Shown here piece by piece: positions 15,101 through 30,100 of a stretch of 64,000 nt of DNA. Made by a program: the position numbers and the translations under genes. The notes under the pieces were generated by a model that saw only the letters and a program-made list of their open reading frames with translations, was not told the DNA's origin and did no database searches. The stretch is from Bugulina stolonifera (lineage: Eukaryota; Bryozoa; Gymnolaemata; Cheilostomatida; Bugulidae), in assembly GCA_935421135.1 (NCBI GenBank), contig OW285194.1:13911376-13975375 (forward strand), written 5' to 3'. The stretch's first letter is position 1, and every line of letters begins with the position of its first letter.

Positions 15101-18100
15101 TATTAGCAGTTTTACTATTGGAATATAATTAGGCTGATATACTACACGATATGCTATATAATATAATACTACTTGTTATAATATTTACCTGCGTTTGATA
15201 ACTGGTTCAGTCAGACTATCCTCAGATAACACATCTTCACTATCACTGAGGCTGATAGCGTTAGCTGGTTGCCTAGCAACAGGTTTGTTAGCAGAGGAAC
15301 TGCGGCGTTTTCTTCTGGCCAGTCTAGCAACATGCTGTTCACCTATAACAGAAATACATGGATACCGTCACACTGTCGGTGTAAGATATGAGAATAGAGT
15401 AGCTAGTATCCAGGTACCTCATTATAGCTTACTCATAAAAGTTATGATAAAAATGTAGGCCTACTATGGCTATCAGAAAGATGTAGTACTACCCCAGCCG
15501 AACTCCTCAGTAGCCCAGAAACGTTAAACTGCAGAGATTCACTTGAACCAATCAATTAGTAATGGAAACTGCATGATAATTATTTGGCCCATTGCCAGAG
15601 TTATCACCTCTTGCAGGTAAGAGAAAGTAACTCCAATCTTACCTAATGTCCAACAATATTATTTCGCAAACTATAACCAAACAATATCATAATGCAGATA
15701 CACAAAGTATTAAACTGTGTACCAGCATGCCTCACCCTCCACCCTAATACTACCTTACCTTTCAGAGAGTCCTCAGAGAAAGTGTCTTCTTCTGGCTTAT
15801 TCAGACTCTGCTGCCTAGCTTTAGTAGCCCTACAACAAAAGTCAGCGGGTAGAAAAAGGACATGTCAATTATTAGTATTAATAGACTAACTGAATGTTTA
15901 GTAGAGCAGTATTGTTTATTGAACCCTTAGTATACAATTAAACTATGATACCTGCTACGAATGCAGATATCACCAGCATATTAACAATTACTAATTTTTG
16001 TACACATATACATTGTAATTATGAGCACTGATACGAGACAATTATATCATTTGGGAGTTGTCTTTCCCACAGGAAACGAAACTTTGCTAACGTAAGCCTG
16101 TGTATGTCGGATTATTACGATATTCTGGTCTATTATGCTTGAGAGAGACTATACTATGTTCATTATTACCAATATCATTAGCACATCTATTGCAAGTCCC
16201 AAACTCATTCTATACTTTCTCATTATTTTGTTATAAATTAGTGATTTTAATCTCAAATTCACAACCTTTATAATTAGTAAAATAAGTAGAGCAGTCTGCA
16301 ATTCATACAGCAAAAAATAATTAAATAGACAGCTAGACTTTCCATTGGTTGAAGACATACTAGAGGTAGATCAATATTTGCTAGCACTGAACAATGAGTC
16401 TATAAAAATGAGGTACTTAGTAATTATATAATCATAACACTACATGTACTAACACAGTATTCCATTACTAGTAAGTCCAATACTATCAGTTACCAGTTTT
16501 GAGAAACTAAAGTTCTAAAAGTGTGCTGTCGGGCACTTTGTTTGGGAGTATTGCGGACTCGATGGCAAAGTATTATATGTATGTATGTGACATTGTGGGA
16601 TGAATGGATCAAATAGTCACATTATATTTATAGATGTTCACGATAGATTATTAATATAGTAATTTAGCCTACAATGTGTTATGTAATCATACAAGGGGTT
16701 AGGTTTGTCACAAGCAGTTGTGCATTCACCGACTCCGACTATAATATGTTATATGAGGGAGAGTTAGCTGGGACACCGTGGACGTGTTTGACTTTAACAT
16801 GTGACAAAAGGTCACGTATAAGTGAGTTACCTGCTGCACAGGGAAGGACATGTAATTTATGACTACTTTGTAATATTGGGCCTAGGTGTACAGCTCCACC
16901 TGGTCAACCCATCAGGAGATCATGTTAACAAAGGACAAGTTGGCTACCAATCACTCCTTGGCAAAAACTTTTAATACAAAGAAACTATATGTATCTCAAA
17001 CGTTCCAGCAAAGAGACCAAATAACACAATAGTGCAAAAGACATTTCTAAGCCCAGCCAACTTTGAAGTAAATTTAAATTCTTACGACTTTCTCTTCTTG
17101 CGCTTCTTCCGTGATGCGGATGTCTTCCCTTGACACCCGCCCATGCTGAACTCCATACACGAAATAGTAAGTCTAGGTCAGAGACTGGCTGAATAATCCC
17201 TAGCTGACTTGACTGCCTATTAACTCCCCTTTGTATTGCATTCAAAATTTATTAGAAGTTTATTCAGAATTTAGATTGCGTGAACTCCCTTCCAGTGTGT
17301 GTGTTGTGTATACTGGAGTGTGTATACCAAAGTATGTATCCTAGAGTGGAATGAACTGCTGACTTTAGATAAGTAGCAAATACTCCACAGATTGTTGACT
17401 CCGTGTATTTAATCCTCCCCTGAACAAACACCCAGAGACAGCGTTTAGTAACAGCTGTCAGCAGGCTGTGTCACTGGCAGCGGTTGCGGCAGCACCTCTG
17501 GCACCCTATACCAAGCTCTACCTTTCAATGAATTCGATTCCCCACACAACACTAAAACTATGCTGCCAGTATTATATAAGTATAGAACTGCTGACATCTC
17601 TGGACAATCAACCAATCAGTGACAGTCTTATCTTTGTGATATGATTACCATGCTGTACATGACATAAGCAAACATACTATTACTAACTCAACTCATCAAA
17701 TATTTATTTACCATCAGTGATATTATTGTGTACAAACATAAATATACAAAGATTATATATAGATGTGCATTAGGTACTTTGGAGTAATTTCAAACAAGAC
17801 TCTAATAATTGTATGACCTGATATAAGAGCCCTTTGTTTTCCTTTATTAGTTTTATAATTACACTAATTCTACATTTTACTGAATTAAATTAGCCTAGAG
17901 TGTTAAATTGATGGAATATGCCATGCAGAATGGTAGAGGTTTAAGCATGAAGGGAAAGAGAGGCCATAATAACGGTAGATAGGCAGATAGATAGGCCTAG
18001 ATATCAGTGAATACATTCCTGTAGCCTAGAATATTTCTAACTTTACATATGCTACCTATTACAGACCCACTCCTAATATTTGTACATGTATATACTAAAG

Positions 18101-21100
18101 TATAATACAAATATAATAGGTAGGTACATGCAGCAGGGTATAATAGAACAGGTAGGTACATGCAGCAGGGTATCAAATAAATAAAAATAAAAGAGGTATT
18201 ATTTATGTACTAGAATTACATTTGGAGCTCTAATGATGACAAAGTACAGTGCTATTCATTACACCTCCTGTATAAACATCAGCTGACTAGTCTAATCAAC
18301 AGGTATAATTAGTTACACTGGCTGACATGCCTATTATGGGTGCTTTCGGCATCAATGCGATGGAAGAGCAAATAATACGATGGAATACGATGGAATAAAT
18401 TTTCCAATAATGCGATGGAAATAATAATAAAAAAATAATAAAAATAATATCGCATTATTGAATATTCATCGTATTTTCATCGCATTAATTTAAATAAAAG
18501 TCACGCATTAATGCGATGGATACTATTATTTTTAACGCATTATTGCCGAACACCTGCCACGGACAATGCTGGGAATTTCCCAACGACCACGTGATGTTGC
18601 TAGGTATCCATACATATTAACATGGCGTCCAGGGATGATTTAGTAAAGGTTGCAATAATATTAGCTTCATCAGCTGAGCCTCTTGGTTTATTTGCTGACG
18701 AATCTTCATCATCTGATAGCAGTGATGAAGATTGTAATCTACCACCTTCTTCACCTAGGAAACTGCCTAAATCGAGGAAGTACTTTGACATTATCAAGCG
18801 TATGGATGACTTGGAATTTCAGTCACATTTTCGACTTGGCTTGGGTATGAATCACATTTACATTGCAAATTTAAATTAATTTAATAGGTTACCTGTAAGC
18901 ATTTTAACAACAACAACAACAAATCGACAAAATTAATCAATTAATTGGTGTTGTATAATTATTGTATCACACTCACTCACCTGGACTCTCACTCTGACTG
19001 GAGAAACCTGCAGTGCTAGTATCAGTAAGAGGGAAATATCATGATTTATAAAATTTGTCTGTCCCTGGTAGCTACTAGAAAATTCCATGAAACAAATAGT
19101 TATGTGTTAAGAAGAGACAATTTTCAATAAGTTATTGATAGAAGATTCAGTTTGACTGCCTTTCAAATACTGGTATGTAGGACAACTTCCAACTGGTCCC
19201 TTACTTCGAGCTGTTAGTAGTTGTCACCTGTGCTGCTTCTCAATACTATAGAGTTCCCTCGATTTTTTACTTGTTAATTTCATTTACTGCATTGTTATAT
19301 TGTAGGTAGTTTTGATAAGGTGGTGCAGATGGTGACAAGTAATCGTCACATTCCTTACACAGGAAAAGGGTTGACTGATCACCAAAGAACGCTAGTTGCA
19401 TTCTGGTACTTGGTCAACAAATCTAGTTATAGGTGAGTCCATGACATGCTTGCCTCCTATGTCTACAAGTTATTTCATTAATTTATACTTTATGCCGACA
19501 GAATGTCAAAATGCATGCTAATTTAAATTTTAGATTACTCAGTCAGCAGTTTGGGATAGCAATATCTACAGCCTATGAAAGTGTAGTTGAAGTGGTGGAT
19601 GCTATCGTAGCAAAGTTACCAGCTGAGATCAAGCTACCCAACAACATGGATGACATTAAAAGGAATGCTAACGAATTTTATCAATATGGCTATCCAAACG
19701 TCTATGGAGCGATAGATGGCACAGCCATAAATGTGACGGTGCCATATGACAACAAGAGTGACTACTACACTAGAAAATATCAAACAAGTGTTAACCTAAC
19801 TGCCATTTGTGATGCCCGTAAGCGCTTTATTAGTGTAACAATTGGTTACTCGGGAAGATGCCACGACTCCCATATTTTCCAGTGTTCTCAAGTTGGCCGT
19901 GATATCCTACAAGGTAACAAGATCCCTGAGGAATATCATGTATTGGGTGATGCGGCCTATGGTCTACATAAAAATATCATGGTGCCCTATCCAGGTGACC
20001 AGCTCAATGATGCCAAGACTAAACACAATAAATGTCATTCTTCAACTCGCATGGCTATTGAGAGAGCATTTGGGGACTTGAAAAACCGATTTTTAAGGTT
20101 GCATGCATTAGAAACTGACTTGCAATTAGCAAATAAGATAATAGCAGCCTGCTGTGTGCTTCACAACATTTCAGTCACCAATCAAGACATTGTGTATAAT
20201 AGCAGTGAGCAGAGAGATGGTAACGTCGAACTCAACTTCACCGATGCATCTGACAAACGAGATACCATCACTACGCACCTGATGGCACCACATGTGTGAA
20301 ATATAGAGCAGACAATTCTTAGCTGTACATAATTTTATAGCATAATATCAGACTATTCTAGTATACAAAATGTACAGCATAACTTTATGGCATGCCCTAT
20401 TCTACACATTATATTCTACGTTTCTACATATATATTCGCTACATCACTACTATTCTACACTATTCAACACTATTCAACAGACTAATACACATACATAGCA
20501 TAATTTTATAGCGTTATAGCTATTGTGGTACACATACATAATAAATTAATTGATTTTATCAACTAATTTTTGGAAAATTGATAAGAACTCCTTCCGGAAT
20601 TCAGCAGTCTCCTGGCGGGAGTCAGCCCGTTCTTGGCGACGGCGATCTCTCTCTGCTCGACGCTCCTGCTGGAGCTGTGTCTGTGTTGCCTGCCTTCTCT
20701 GCCGAGGCCTTGCCTGATCTGCTGACTCAATCACAGCTGGAGGGTTGATATCGTGGCAGTCGCTGAACGCCTCCTCACACTCCTCCATAAATTCAAATTC
20801 TGCCTACAATGGTATACGTATGATGTAATTCAATGTCTATAAAGCAAACTAGACAGCATTTACAAATGCAAACCAGAGTACCAGAGTACCTCTCGTATTG
20901 AGCATATTTAATGATTTATACATAACACAACAACAATCCAAAAGAGAATTATAACTTACTGGGTTGTTCCCACTTATATTGTTATGTCTTAAGGCTGCTC
21001 TATATCGGGCCTTTAAGTTATGGAACTTCGATTTGATGCTGTCCTTAGTTAAACTGCAATCAACACAGGGACATACATATAACATTGTAACACTGTGAAC

Positions 21101-24100
21101 ACACATTGTAATTATCACACAAGGGTACAGTACTACATTGTAATTATCACACAGGGGTATGGCACTGCATTGAGAAGCATCTCTTCGCTAAAATACCATA
21201 GGTTTGTGTAGTTAACAGACAGTATCACTTTGAATAGCTAGTGCTAGGAAAGGTTTTTCCCATAATAAAGGTTTAGGTTTATCATCAATAATCCAGAGCC
21301 AATCCTAGATTTGCAAAACAGATGCTAGCTATAATTAAAACACTGAGTTCTGATTGGCCAATACCCTCCGACTTGTCGGAGTAACCCAGCACTGTTGGGT
21401 TGCTCCAACTCCGTCTCCGACAATAGGCATCTCCAACACCGACACCGACTTTTGTGTTTACACTACACCAACTTTGGCGGTGTTGGGCAGAAAAGACAGA
21501 GTTGGTGTCGGAGTTGGTGTAGTGTAAATGCAGCTTTACAGTGTACTTACTTAGACCCAAATCTATCATTGACTTTTTGAGCAAGAGTGGACCAGACTCC
21601 ACTCTTCTCAGCGTTGCTGCGGCAATCAGTGAACCTTCGTTTGCCAGTTTCTTTCCACCAGCGGAGGATGAAACGATTGACATCATCATTGTCCTTAAAT
21701 AACAGTATAACTGCATTTCAAACTCTATGAAATTAGCAGTTCACTAAAATATATTATATATAATGTACTACCATGCAATCTACGAGCCTTCAGAAATAAA
21801 TGGGCAGACAGGTGCAAATGATTTGAGTCTTGGTATATAGTAATAGCTGAACGAACCTCAGAGCTTGATGAGTCCTCCAGTTGTTGAACCTCGCTGACTG
21901 TAGTGTCTGATGTAGTGGCAGTGTCTGGTGCAGTGGCAGTGTCTGGTGCAGTGTCTGGTGCAGTGGCAGTGGCTGGTGTAGTGGCAGTGTCTGGTGCAGT
22001 GTCTGGTGCAGTGGCAGTGGCTGATGTAGTGGTAGTGGCAGTGGGTAGTGTAGTGGCAGTGGCTGGTGAAGTAGAGGTTGCTGCTCTAGCAGTACTGGCC
22101 GAGACGGGACCTAAGGCAACCCTCTTAGCTTTATTCTTAGACCCTGGTGGTCTGCCTCTCTTCTTCTCTAAAAATAGACACAGTTGCTTTTAAATTATTG
22201 AACATTGTGACTGGTGTTTTACAGTAGTTGCAGCCTATGACAATACAAAGAAAGTTCAGATTTTAAAAACATTGCAATTCTTTGCTCACTCTGCGTTTCA
22301 GACACATGAAAAAATAACAAAATTGGCACAAACCGGCATCTACACTACATACCTGCAACTCTCACAGATGAGGGCGTCCAGACTTGGTGTTCTGGGAGAT
22401 CCGGAACCGGCGATTCTTGCGACTGATTCTCTATGAAGAAAAATCAGATTTTAAACTAAATAAGTATGGACAAGCAAAAAACATCAAACATTAAACATTA
22501 AATAATATCACCCATTAAAATGTAAATAAATACTTTTAACAATTACATATATACATAAAAGCATGTAAGTTAACATTTAGAAAAACTTACCATCCAGATC
22601 AATATATGACCCAAAAAGATCTTGGCTCGACCTATAATAGAATAATAAGAAAAATATATTATATTCAAGTTTTTTATAAATTGCCCATAACACAGGGTGA
22701 CTTCAATCCAAGATAAGTGGTCATAATGGTCATAGGTTTGTGACTGTTGGAAAATGTCTGTTTACCAACGGTCATGTGTAGCTGTTCTCTAACAGGAAAC
22801 TAATAGCTGATCCTGATGGCTGAATTGATTTATGCATCAGCAAAGACTACTAATATTCAAAGTTGAGAGCAAGAATGAAAGCTAAGAGGACTGGAGTAGG
22901 TTTTAGCATGCAGTGAAATTATGCAAACATGCAAGATGCAGTAATAAAGGTAAACATAAGTAGTGGTTATTTTTTACTCTGACAAACCTGTTCAGAAATA
23001 ACCCATGAGTGACTTGGGTGCTTGCTGTAAAGATTTAACAATATAAATATTATTGTTTATAATAGTACCATGGATAATAGTAGAAAATTTATAGTGGAAA
23101 GATGGATGAGGTCGGCCAATGAAACTGAGGAAGAATTCACATTTAATTTGATTTTATAATTTAACATTCTCCCCTACAGAGCCCAGGAAATTTAAACTGT
23201 ATGAATGAGCACACGATTGCAATAATAGTCTAGTATTATATTTGACTAACAACACCGTCAACTGTTGCACAGTAGCAGTTGACGGAAACTACAGTTTGGA
23301 TTTAGCTAATAATTTACATCAATTTTGAACATCAGTCGTGCACTTTAAACTCTGCAGTGATTTTTTAAATTAAAAGAAAGGTAATTATCTTACTAGTCAA
23401 TGATAATAAACTTCCTGAATATGATATAACAAAATGTATTCTGAAAGCTTTGATTATTCCTAGCATTTTTATCATGATGATGGATCGATTGCACAACATT
23501 AATTTTATTTTAATTTAATTATTTTTTTTATTCATGGCTCACATACATCAATGAACACCATTAGCCAAATTCAAACCTATATTATTTATCATCAACTACC
23601 AGCTCGCACCAACATTCATCGTCAAATTTGAAATTATATTATTAACTAAACCAAGGAGTAAGAACTCCTTGGCTAAACCTTAGCCAAGGTTACTCCTTGA
23701 CTAAACCTTAGCGATAATATAGCCATGTAAACAAGTGTAAAATCTTAACTCACCTTGATCAATCCCATCTTCAAAATTAAGCTGTTGCTCAAAACTGTCC
23801 ATTATTAAATATTAATAAGTAGAATACAAAGTAGTAAGTAGTAGCAAGGAGTAAGTATCTAGTGATTCTTGAGTAATGTTTTGGTTTCCCTGGTAAACAG
23901 AAGATGTCCAGTGCGCTGTGCTAATGTGCTATTTGGCATACAAAATACGAACCAACATCGATCAATAAACTACGTGCATGCGTTGTTGTTAGACTACAAC
24001 ATGTGGCTCTCTCAGCAATAAGGTACTCCGAACGCATCGCATTATTTTAACATTATTAAAATAAATAATAAATAATATTTTCTCAAATGCGAAGGATCGT

Positions 24101-27100
24101 CGCATTGAGGAAAATAATAAATTTAATAAAAATAATAATAAAATATTATTATTTTAATAATTTATTCGATGCATTCCCGAACGCCATCGCATTTTTTATT
24201 ATTATGCGATCCATTACCGAACGCCATCGCATTTTTTATTACAATGCGATCCATTACCGAACGCTATCGTATAATCCATCGTATAATCCATTATAATCCA
24301 TTAAATGAATATAATGCGACGTTGCCGAATGCACCCTATATCATCATATATATGAGACAATATGGCAGCAGTAGCCTCTGATCCTGCATTGCTAGCACTC
24401 CAAATATAGAATACGTACTCACAACAACCATATACATGTATGTTTGTGATATCACATAGTCAACAGTGTTCCAAAAAATTTACAATCAGAAATATTTACT
24501 TCACTCTACCCACATGGGCAGCAGTTAACTATACACAACTACTACACGACCACTAACACTGTTTGTATCATTTATAGTCGTCAGAAGCAGCTCCAGGTAT
24601 TTTAACCGTTGAGGAGTTGTCTGACTACTGCTACAAGAATTACAACAAGTCTACATGTACATATAATCCAGTTACATATTTATAATGCCTGCAGATCCAT
24701 ACCTAGTGGATACCTTACATTTTATAATAACCTTATACATGTAGCAAAACTGTTTAGCTCAAATCTAACTTTAGAAGACAATTATCCTCTGTTACTACCA
24801 CAAGGACAATTTCAGGCTGCTCTACACTAACGTCTCAACAAAGCCTACACAATATTGTGGTACCTAAGGCTACATTTTACTCTATAGTGTAAATCTCTAC
24901 ATCAGCGCATGTCAACTACAACACAGCGTCACAATACTAACATTAGGTGGGTTAATTAAGCTTATCTCAAAAACAACAACAATAAAACCAAACTCACCGC
25001 CTTTTCTTTCTAGACTTCTTTTTCCTGTTTGCAGAAGGGAGAGGTTTACAAGACAGTAAATTAAAGTAATATTTCCAACCGTGTGCCATTATATAAGTGC
25101 CGAAAAATGGTAGAACCAGAATTGCATTGAACTCCCCTACATGTTGCACCGTAAGTGTGCACACTGCTATCATGCACACGGTTAGGTAATCAAGTAATAT
25201 GATCAAACACAGGCTACAGGTACAGTATTATTCTATGTTTGTTAAATCAATGGTCAGTCTTATTGTCAAGTATTGATTGCCTATCCTTGTGTAGTAAATT
25301 GATGACCAAATATTCAATATTTATACACACACGCAGTGCACAAATATATCTCCCACATGGTGAGAATATGCTGCCGTAGCAGCAGATGTCCAAAGCACCT
25401 GGTAGAGCGCCAGCAATCTCATGGTACAATAAATGGTTCACTTATTACCATATACTTGTTGTACTTTAAATTTGTATTGAGAATTCATGAAGTTGAGGTC
25501 AATATACCCTGGAGTGGAGAAGCTAAACTTAGCCTGTGGAGAAGCTAAACTTAGCCTGTGAATAGAATGACAAAGGCTGGTAGAGTGGGGTGAATACCAT
25601 CACAGAATAAATAATGTAAATTATATTGTCAGCAGTAATTAAATATAAATAATGGTGGAGTATCCATTTATGTATATATCCGATGGTAGCTATACGAGGT
25701 GACGCTAATGACATGGGGTCAGTAAACGCTAATAGTAATTGCATTTGAACAAACTTTTAGGAATAAGATATAATGTACATCAGTATATAATGCTGCCGTG
25801 GCTAGGATGGTAAAGAGTAGTTGATGCTTGTACTATGGTGCGATATGGTGCGTTGCAACTATTAGTACCTTATTTTTTAACAATTCCAGTAGGTTGAATC
25901 ATACAACAATCACTTATGAAATGTTAACCTGCCTATATTTTATATAATTTTCAGAGTTTCAGTCTACATTCATGTTTTTCTGCCATACTCTTTTATTTAC
26001 TGTGTAATTCCAATGAGCTACATGCGTAGAGTCAGTGGGGGAATAAGTGGAACTTTTCCCCTGAACATGGATTAGTATGTAAGCCTTGTGTACTATATAG
26101 AAACTACCTATCATACCATGACACACTGTTGAAACATAACGATATTTTAAGCTGATGAGAAATTTATGAATCAATCAATAATTTCAGGGAGAATCTAGCT
26201 ATGTGATACTTGCAAACATCCCAATAAAAATAAATACACCATTAGGCATTATGGTGCAGCACACGTTCTCTATAATAATACACATATATATAACCCACAA
26301 CACACAGGCTATATTGTATGCTACGCTTCCCTAGATATCTTCACTAAGTTTTACCACATTAGGAGTAGTAAATGCTATAATCAATAAGGAATAGTGAACA
26401 TGCATACACTATTCCTATAGATAGGGGGTGGGAGTGTCCAGCTAATGCTGGTATATCTGGCAATCCTAACAAGTGAGGTATTTGGGACTGATGACTTGGC
26501 ATGTCACCTATACTTTAGTGTAAGGTGGGAAGTTGTAGGTTACACTTAGACAAAGGAGTTGTTACCTCTTGTATGTCTAGTGTGCAAGGACTGACAACTC
26601 TTATAAGGGATAGTTTTATGTGTTCGAATTCAGAAATAGATTGACAGCCCTTTTCATTAGACATGTAGGCCTACATAGTTTCCATCAATTTCCTATGAAA
26701 GTACATGTAGGTGTAAGTATGATAGACACACATCTATACCAACAAAATATCAGCTCTACCCTCTGTATTCTATAACAACACAGTACTACCCTAGATATGA
26801 TTCTCTCTACTAGGTGAGTACGTACGTACCTTAGATATGACTCTCTCTACTAGGCGAGTACGCATGTACCTTAGATATGATACTCTCTACTAGGTGAGTA
26901 CGTACGTACCTTAGATATGACACTCTCTACTATCTGAGTACGTACGTACCTTAGATATGACTCTCTCTGTTCAGTAAGTGCAACTACTCACCTTATGACA
27001 GCATCCTCTAGTTCCAGGTACTTAACCTGTGTTGCCTTCAAAGCTTCCTTAGCCATCTGTTGGCGTTTAGCCAAGCTCTCCTCCGTCACCAACTCTCCAT

Positions 27101-30100
27101 TCTCATAGAACTGAACGAGTGGGGAAACTTCTTCAATCTGCACAGAATCATAGAAATACCATACATTCCGATTATAGAGTATAATGGTATAGAGTATAAT
27201 GGTATAGAGGTAGACTATTGCTTTCTCTAGATGATTTGATATTTAAGGCAATCACCTGTGCAGCCATAGTGCAGTCTACTTCTTGGATGCTGGCAAAAGA
27301 GGCGGAGCTGTGTAGCTCTAGTACACTCTCAGATGGTGCCATGTGTGTAGATGCAACATCTTGGCTAACCCCACCTTCAGAAAACATGGACTTGATAATG
27401 CAAGAGGTAAATAAGAATATACAGTCTGCGTGTGCGTGCGTGTGTGTGTCCTTACTGTACAAGTATTTTATAGAGTACAAATCTTTGAACTAGGTCTAAG
27501 GATGAGGGTGAGGTATGTAACTCCCCCAACTACACGCTGCAAACCATGAGCTGATATGGACTATGGCTAACTGAGTACTATGAATAATGACTCGCTTAGT
27601 TCAAACTGATAACTACTGTAACTAACTAGCTACTATACAACACAACCCACCCATCACAGACTATAAAATATAACTCACTGGCAGCTTTAGAGGCAGGAGT
27701 AATATCAGTATCACTATGAGTATCCAGAAGATTCTGGTACTGCTGCTCCAACTGGTTCATATCTGTCTCGTTGGAGTGCAATGAGCTCTCCTAGAAATAA
27801 CAATGTACACAATGAGATTCAAGAACAAAATATGCCAGAACTTAGTAAGTCGGTATTACACAGTCAATAATTAGTAATGGAGAGCTCAACGTGTAACAAA
27901 ACAGGAGCTGTAATAGCTCACTCTGTATAAGTCCCAGTTCACTAATGATGGATTTGTTCACCAAATCGTTGCTTAAATTATCACAACTCATCGGAAGTAA
28001 TATCCACCGAACAAGAAATATACTATATAAGAATATAGCCTATATTCTAAAAACTTTAGAGTTGATAGGTTGACTAAATATTAAGTTTATATAATATATC
28101 TGATACTAACCATCGTATTGCGTAATTCTGTGGCACTCTGAGCTCTTTGTTCCTGAGTTAGGTTAAAATTCTCTATAATTATAAATAAAAGTTCAAACTG
28201 TAAGTAATAATCATCAATTTCATTACTAGATGCATCAAGGTATGCGCAAGAAAGTAGAAACTATTATGAATATGATAAAACACACAACATATCGAAGGAA
28301 ATACGAGTTTGCAGTATAAAATATAGAAGCTATTTCACACGCCACCTGGAGTAGTCTGCTGAGGTGTTGGTGAATGACTGGCACGTCTAGTTGACCCCCC
28401 TTTATTAGCTACACAACTATTTGTAGAACTTCTTCTAGATGAGGTACCAGCTGAATCAGACTGACTAGGTTTACTACAATGTAAGGCAGAAGAGAGTTTA
28501 CTGAGTTGTGGAGTTATCAGCTCATGTAAAGAAAACATGGTTGGAATACTTATAATAGCATATTATCATGTATTGCAGTTTTGTTGAGATCATGAAATAG
28601 AAATAGCCGGTAATTTTTCTCAAATTACGCGTTTATAATATTTTATGAAATAAATCTAAAATTACTAATGAATATTGTACTGAGAGTAAAACATAAGACG
28701 TATAGTATTGCATGCGGCCATCGCATTGAATGTGAAGACTAATCCGCTTGAAGATAAGACATCAAAAACAGCAAACCAAGAACATACAGGTAAAATAGAT
28801 AATTACCGTTGCTGATCTCGTAGCGTTTTAGCAAAAAGCATTGTGTTTCTGTCAAAGGGGATGAATATTTCTTTATCCGCTGAAACAAAAACATATAACG
28901 ATCAAGATAAAACGTAACATTGATTACCTACAGTAAACTCCGTGACCAATTCATTGTATCAAAGTGCGACGTGTACATGCATATCTAGTGACATGAAAAT
29001 ACTGTAGCTATGGGGACAGAGATTTATAATCTCAACGATAGACACCTATCATCTTCTAACAGGACAAGACCGAGAAGGGCTGGGAAGTACATAGCACAGA
29101 GGAGCTGGATAATAACAATATACTTGTACTTGGAAGGTAAAATATCAACACCTGTTACCCGTAATATAAATAGTCTACCACAATGTCTAGTTGTATGATA
29201 TGCTACTGTCTTAAACCAGCGAAATAATTTTTCTTCCTTTAATTTACACTCAAGGAAAGTATTCTCTATCCAGAAAAATAAAATTAAAATCTTCACCATA
29301 ACAGGAAATTGAAACATGACAATAATCTGATGACATGAGTTTATATTAGAAGTAGAGCATGAGTTAGGTTTACAACAGCAGCAGCAGCTGTTAAAGAGCT
29401 GACACATGAAACATTTTATGTTAATAATAAATACAAGTATTTCTATGCCAATTTCGATACCAAAGTAAGTAGTAAAAATAGATCTAGAATTGTAGAGTTG
29501 AACATTAGTTCAAGGACAATAATTATATAACATTACACATAAACTTTGGCAGAGCTCTATTATGCTCACCATAACTCCGGGTGTAGCCTGTAAACGTAAT
29601 GTTAGATAGTCAATATTATGTGATTAGCCAATCACAAAGGAGTATGCAATACCATAATTATCTGAAAGGCGCATTTCCCAATAGATGGCGGATATGGTTA
29701 CACCATGTACCAAAAAAGCACTTCTATGGTATTATTAGCTAGTGAAAAGTGGATAGTGAGATATTAGCCAATGACAGATATGAGTTTCGAAGTTACTAAC
29801 CAATCACAGTGAAGTGTAAGCAACAGTAGCCAATAAATGGCTTACAACACAACTGTGAAATATATACATGTAGATGGGGGTTCAAACTATTAGGATGCTA
29901 AAAGGAATCTTTGTATCATAATGAAACAAATTGAACATACCAGAAGATGGAGACGGACTGACTGAGCCCCCACCTCCACCCCCTCCATATCCACCACTAA
30001 AAGCTTCCTTAGCTGATAATGGAGATGGAGGAAGAAATATCTCCACGGGTATCTCAGCACCTGGAGGTCTTCTCTTGTTGTACTTAGATCTAATGCCCGA

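Larger units (their letters stand above)
18338..24336. mobile_element. Complete PIF/Harbinger DNA transposon, about 6.0 kb
   Basis: Both ends carry related inverted repeats: GGGTGCTTTCGGCATCAATG at 18338 and, read inward on the other strand, GGGTGCATTCGGCAACGTCG from 24336. Each end is flanked by TAT (18335-18337 and 24337-24339), consistent with the 3-bp target duplication of the superfamily. Inside are the two genes expected for Harbinger: a DDE transposase on the plus strand and a Myb/SANT-like DNA-binding partner on the minus strand. They converge, with stop codons about 246 bp apart. Both reading frames are open, so the element looks recent and possibly active. It sits in the kinesin intron between exons 24998-25024 and 17086-17145. 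Confidence 0.9.

Noticed and set aside
17086..17145. Start of a separate gene at ATG (MGGCQGKTS)
   Set aside because: The ATG lies directly after an AG acceptor, and the exon joins in phase with the basic exon at 24998-25024. An alternative promoter remains possible.
21285..21716. 143-codon minus-strand frame as a gene
   Set aside because: It overlaps a Myb-like exon (21551-21710) in a different frame and runs into the intron with foldback repeats.
29580..29850. CCAAT-box cluster as a promoter
   Set aside because: Several CCAAT/ATTGG words occur, but the site is deep in an intron with no transcript start signal or first exon nearby.
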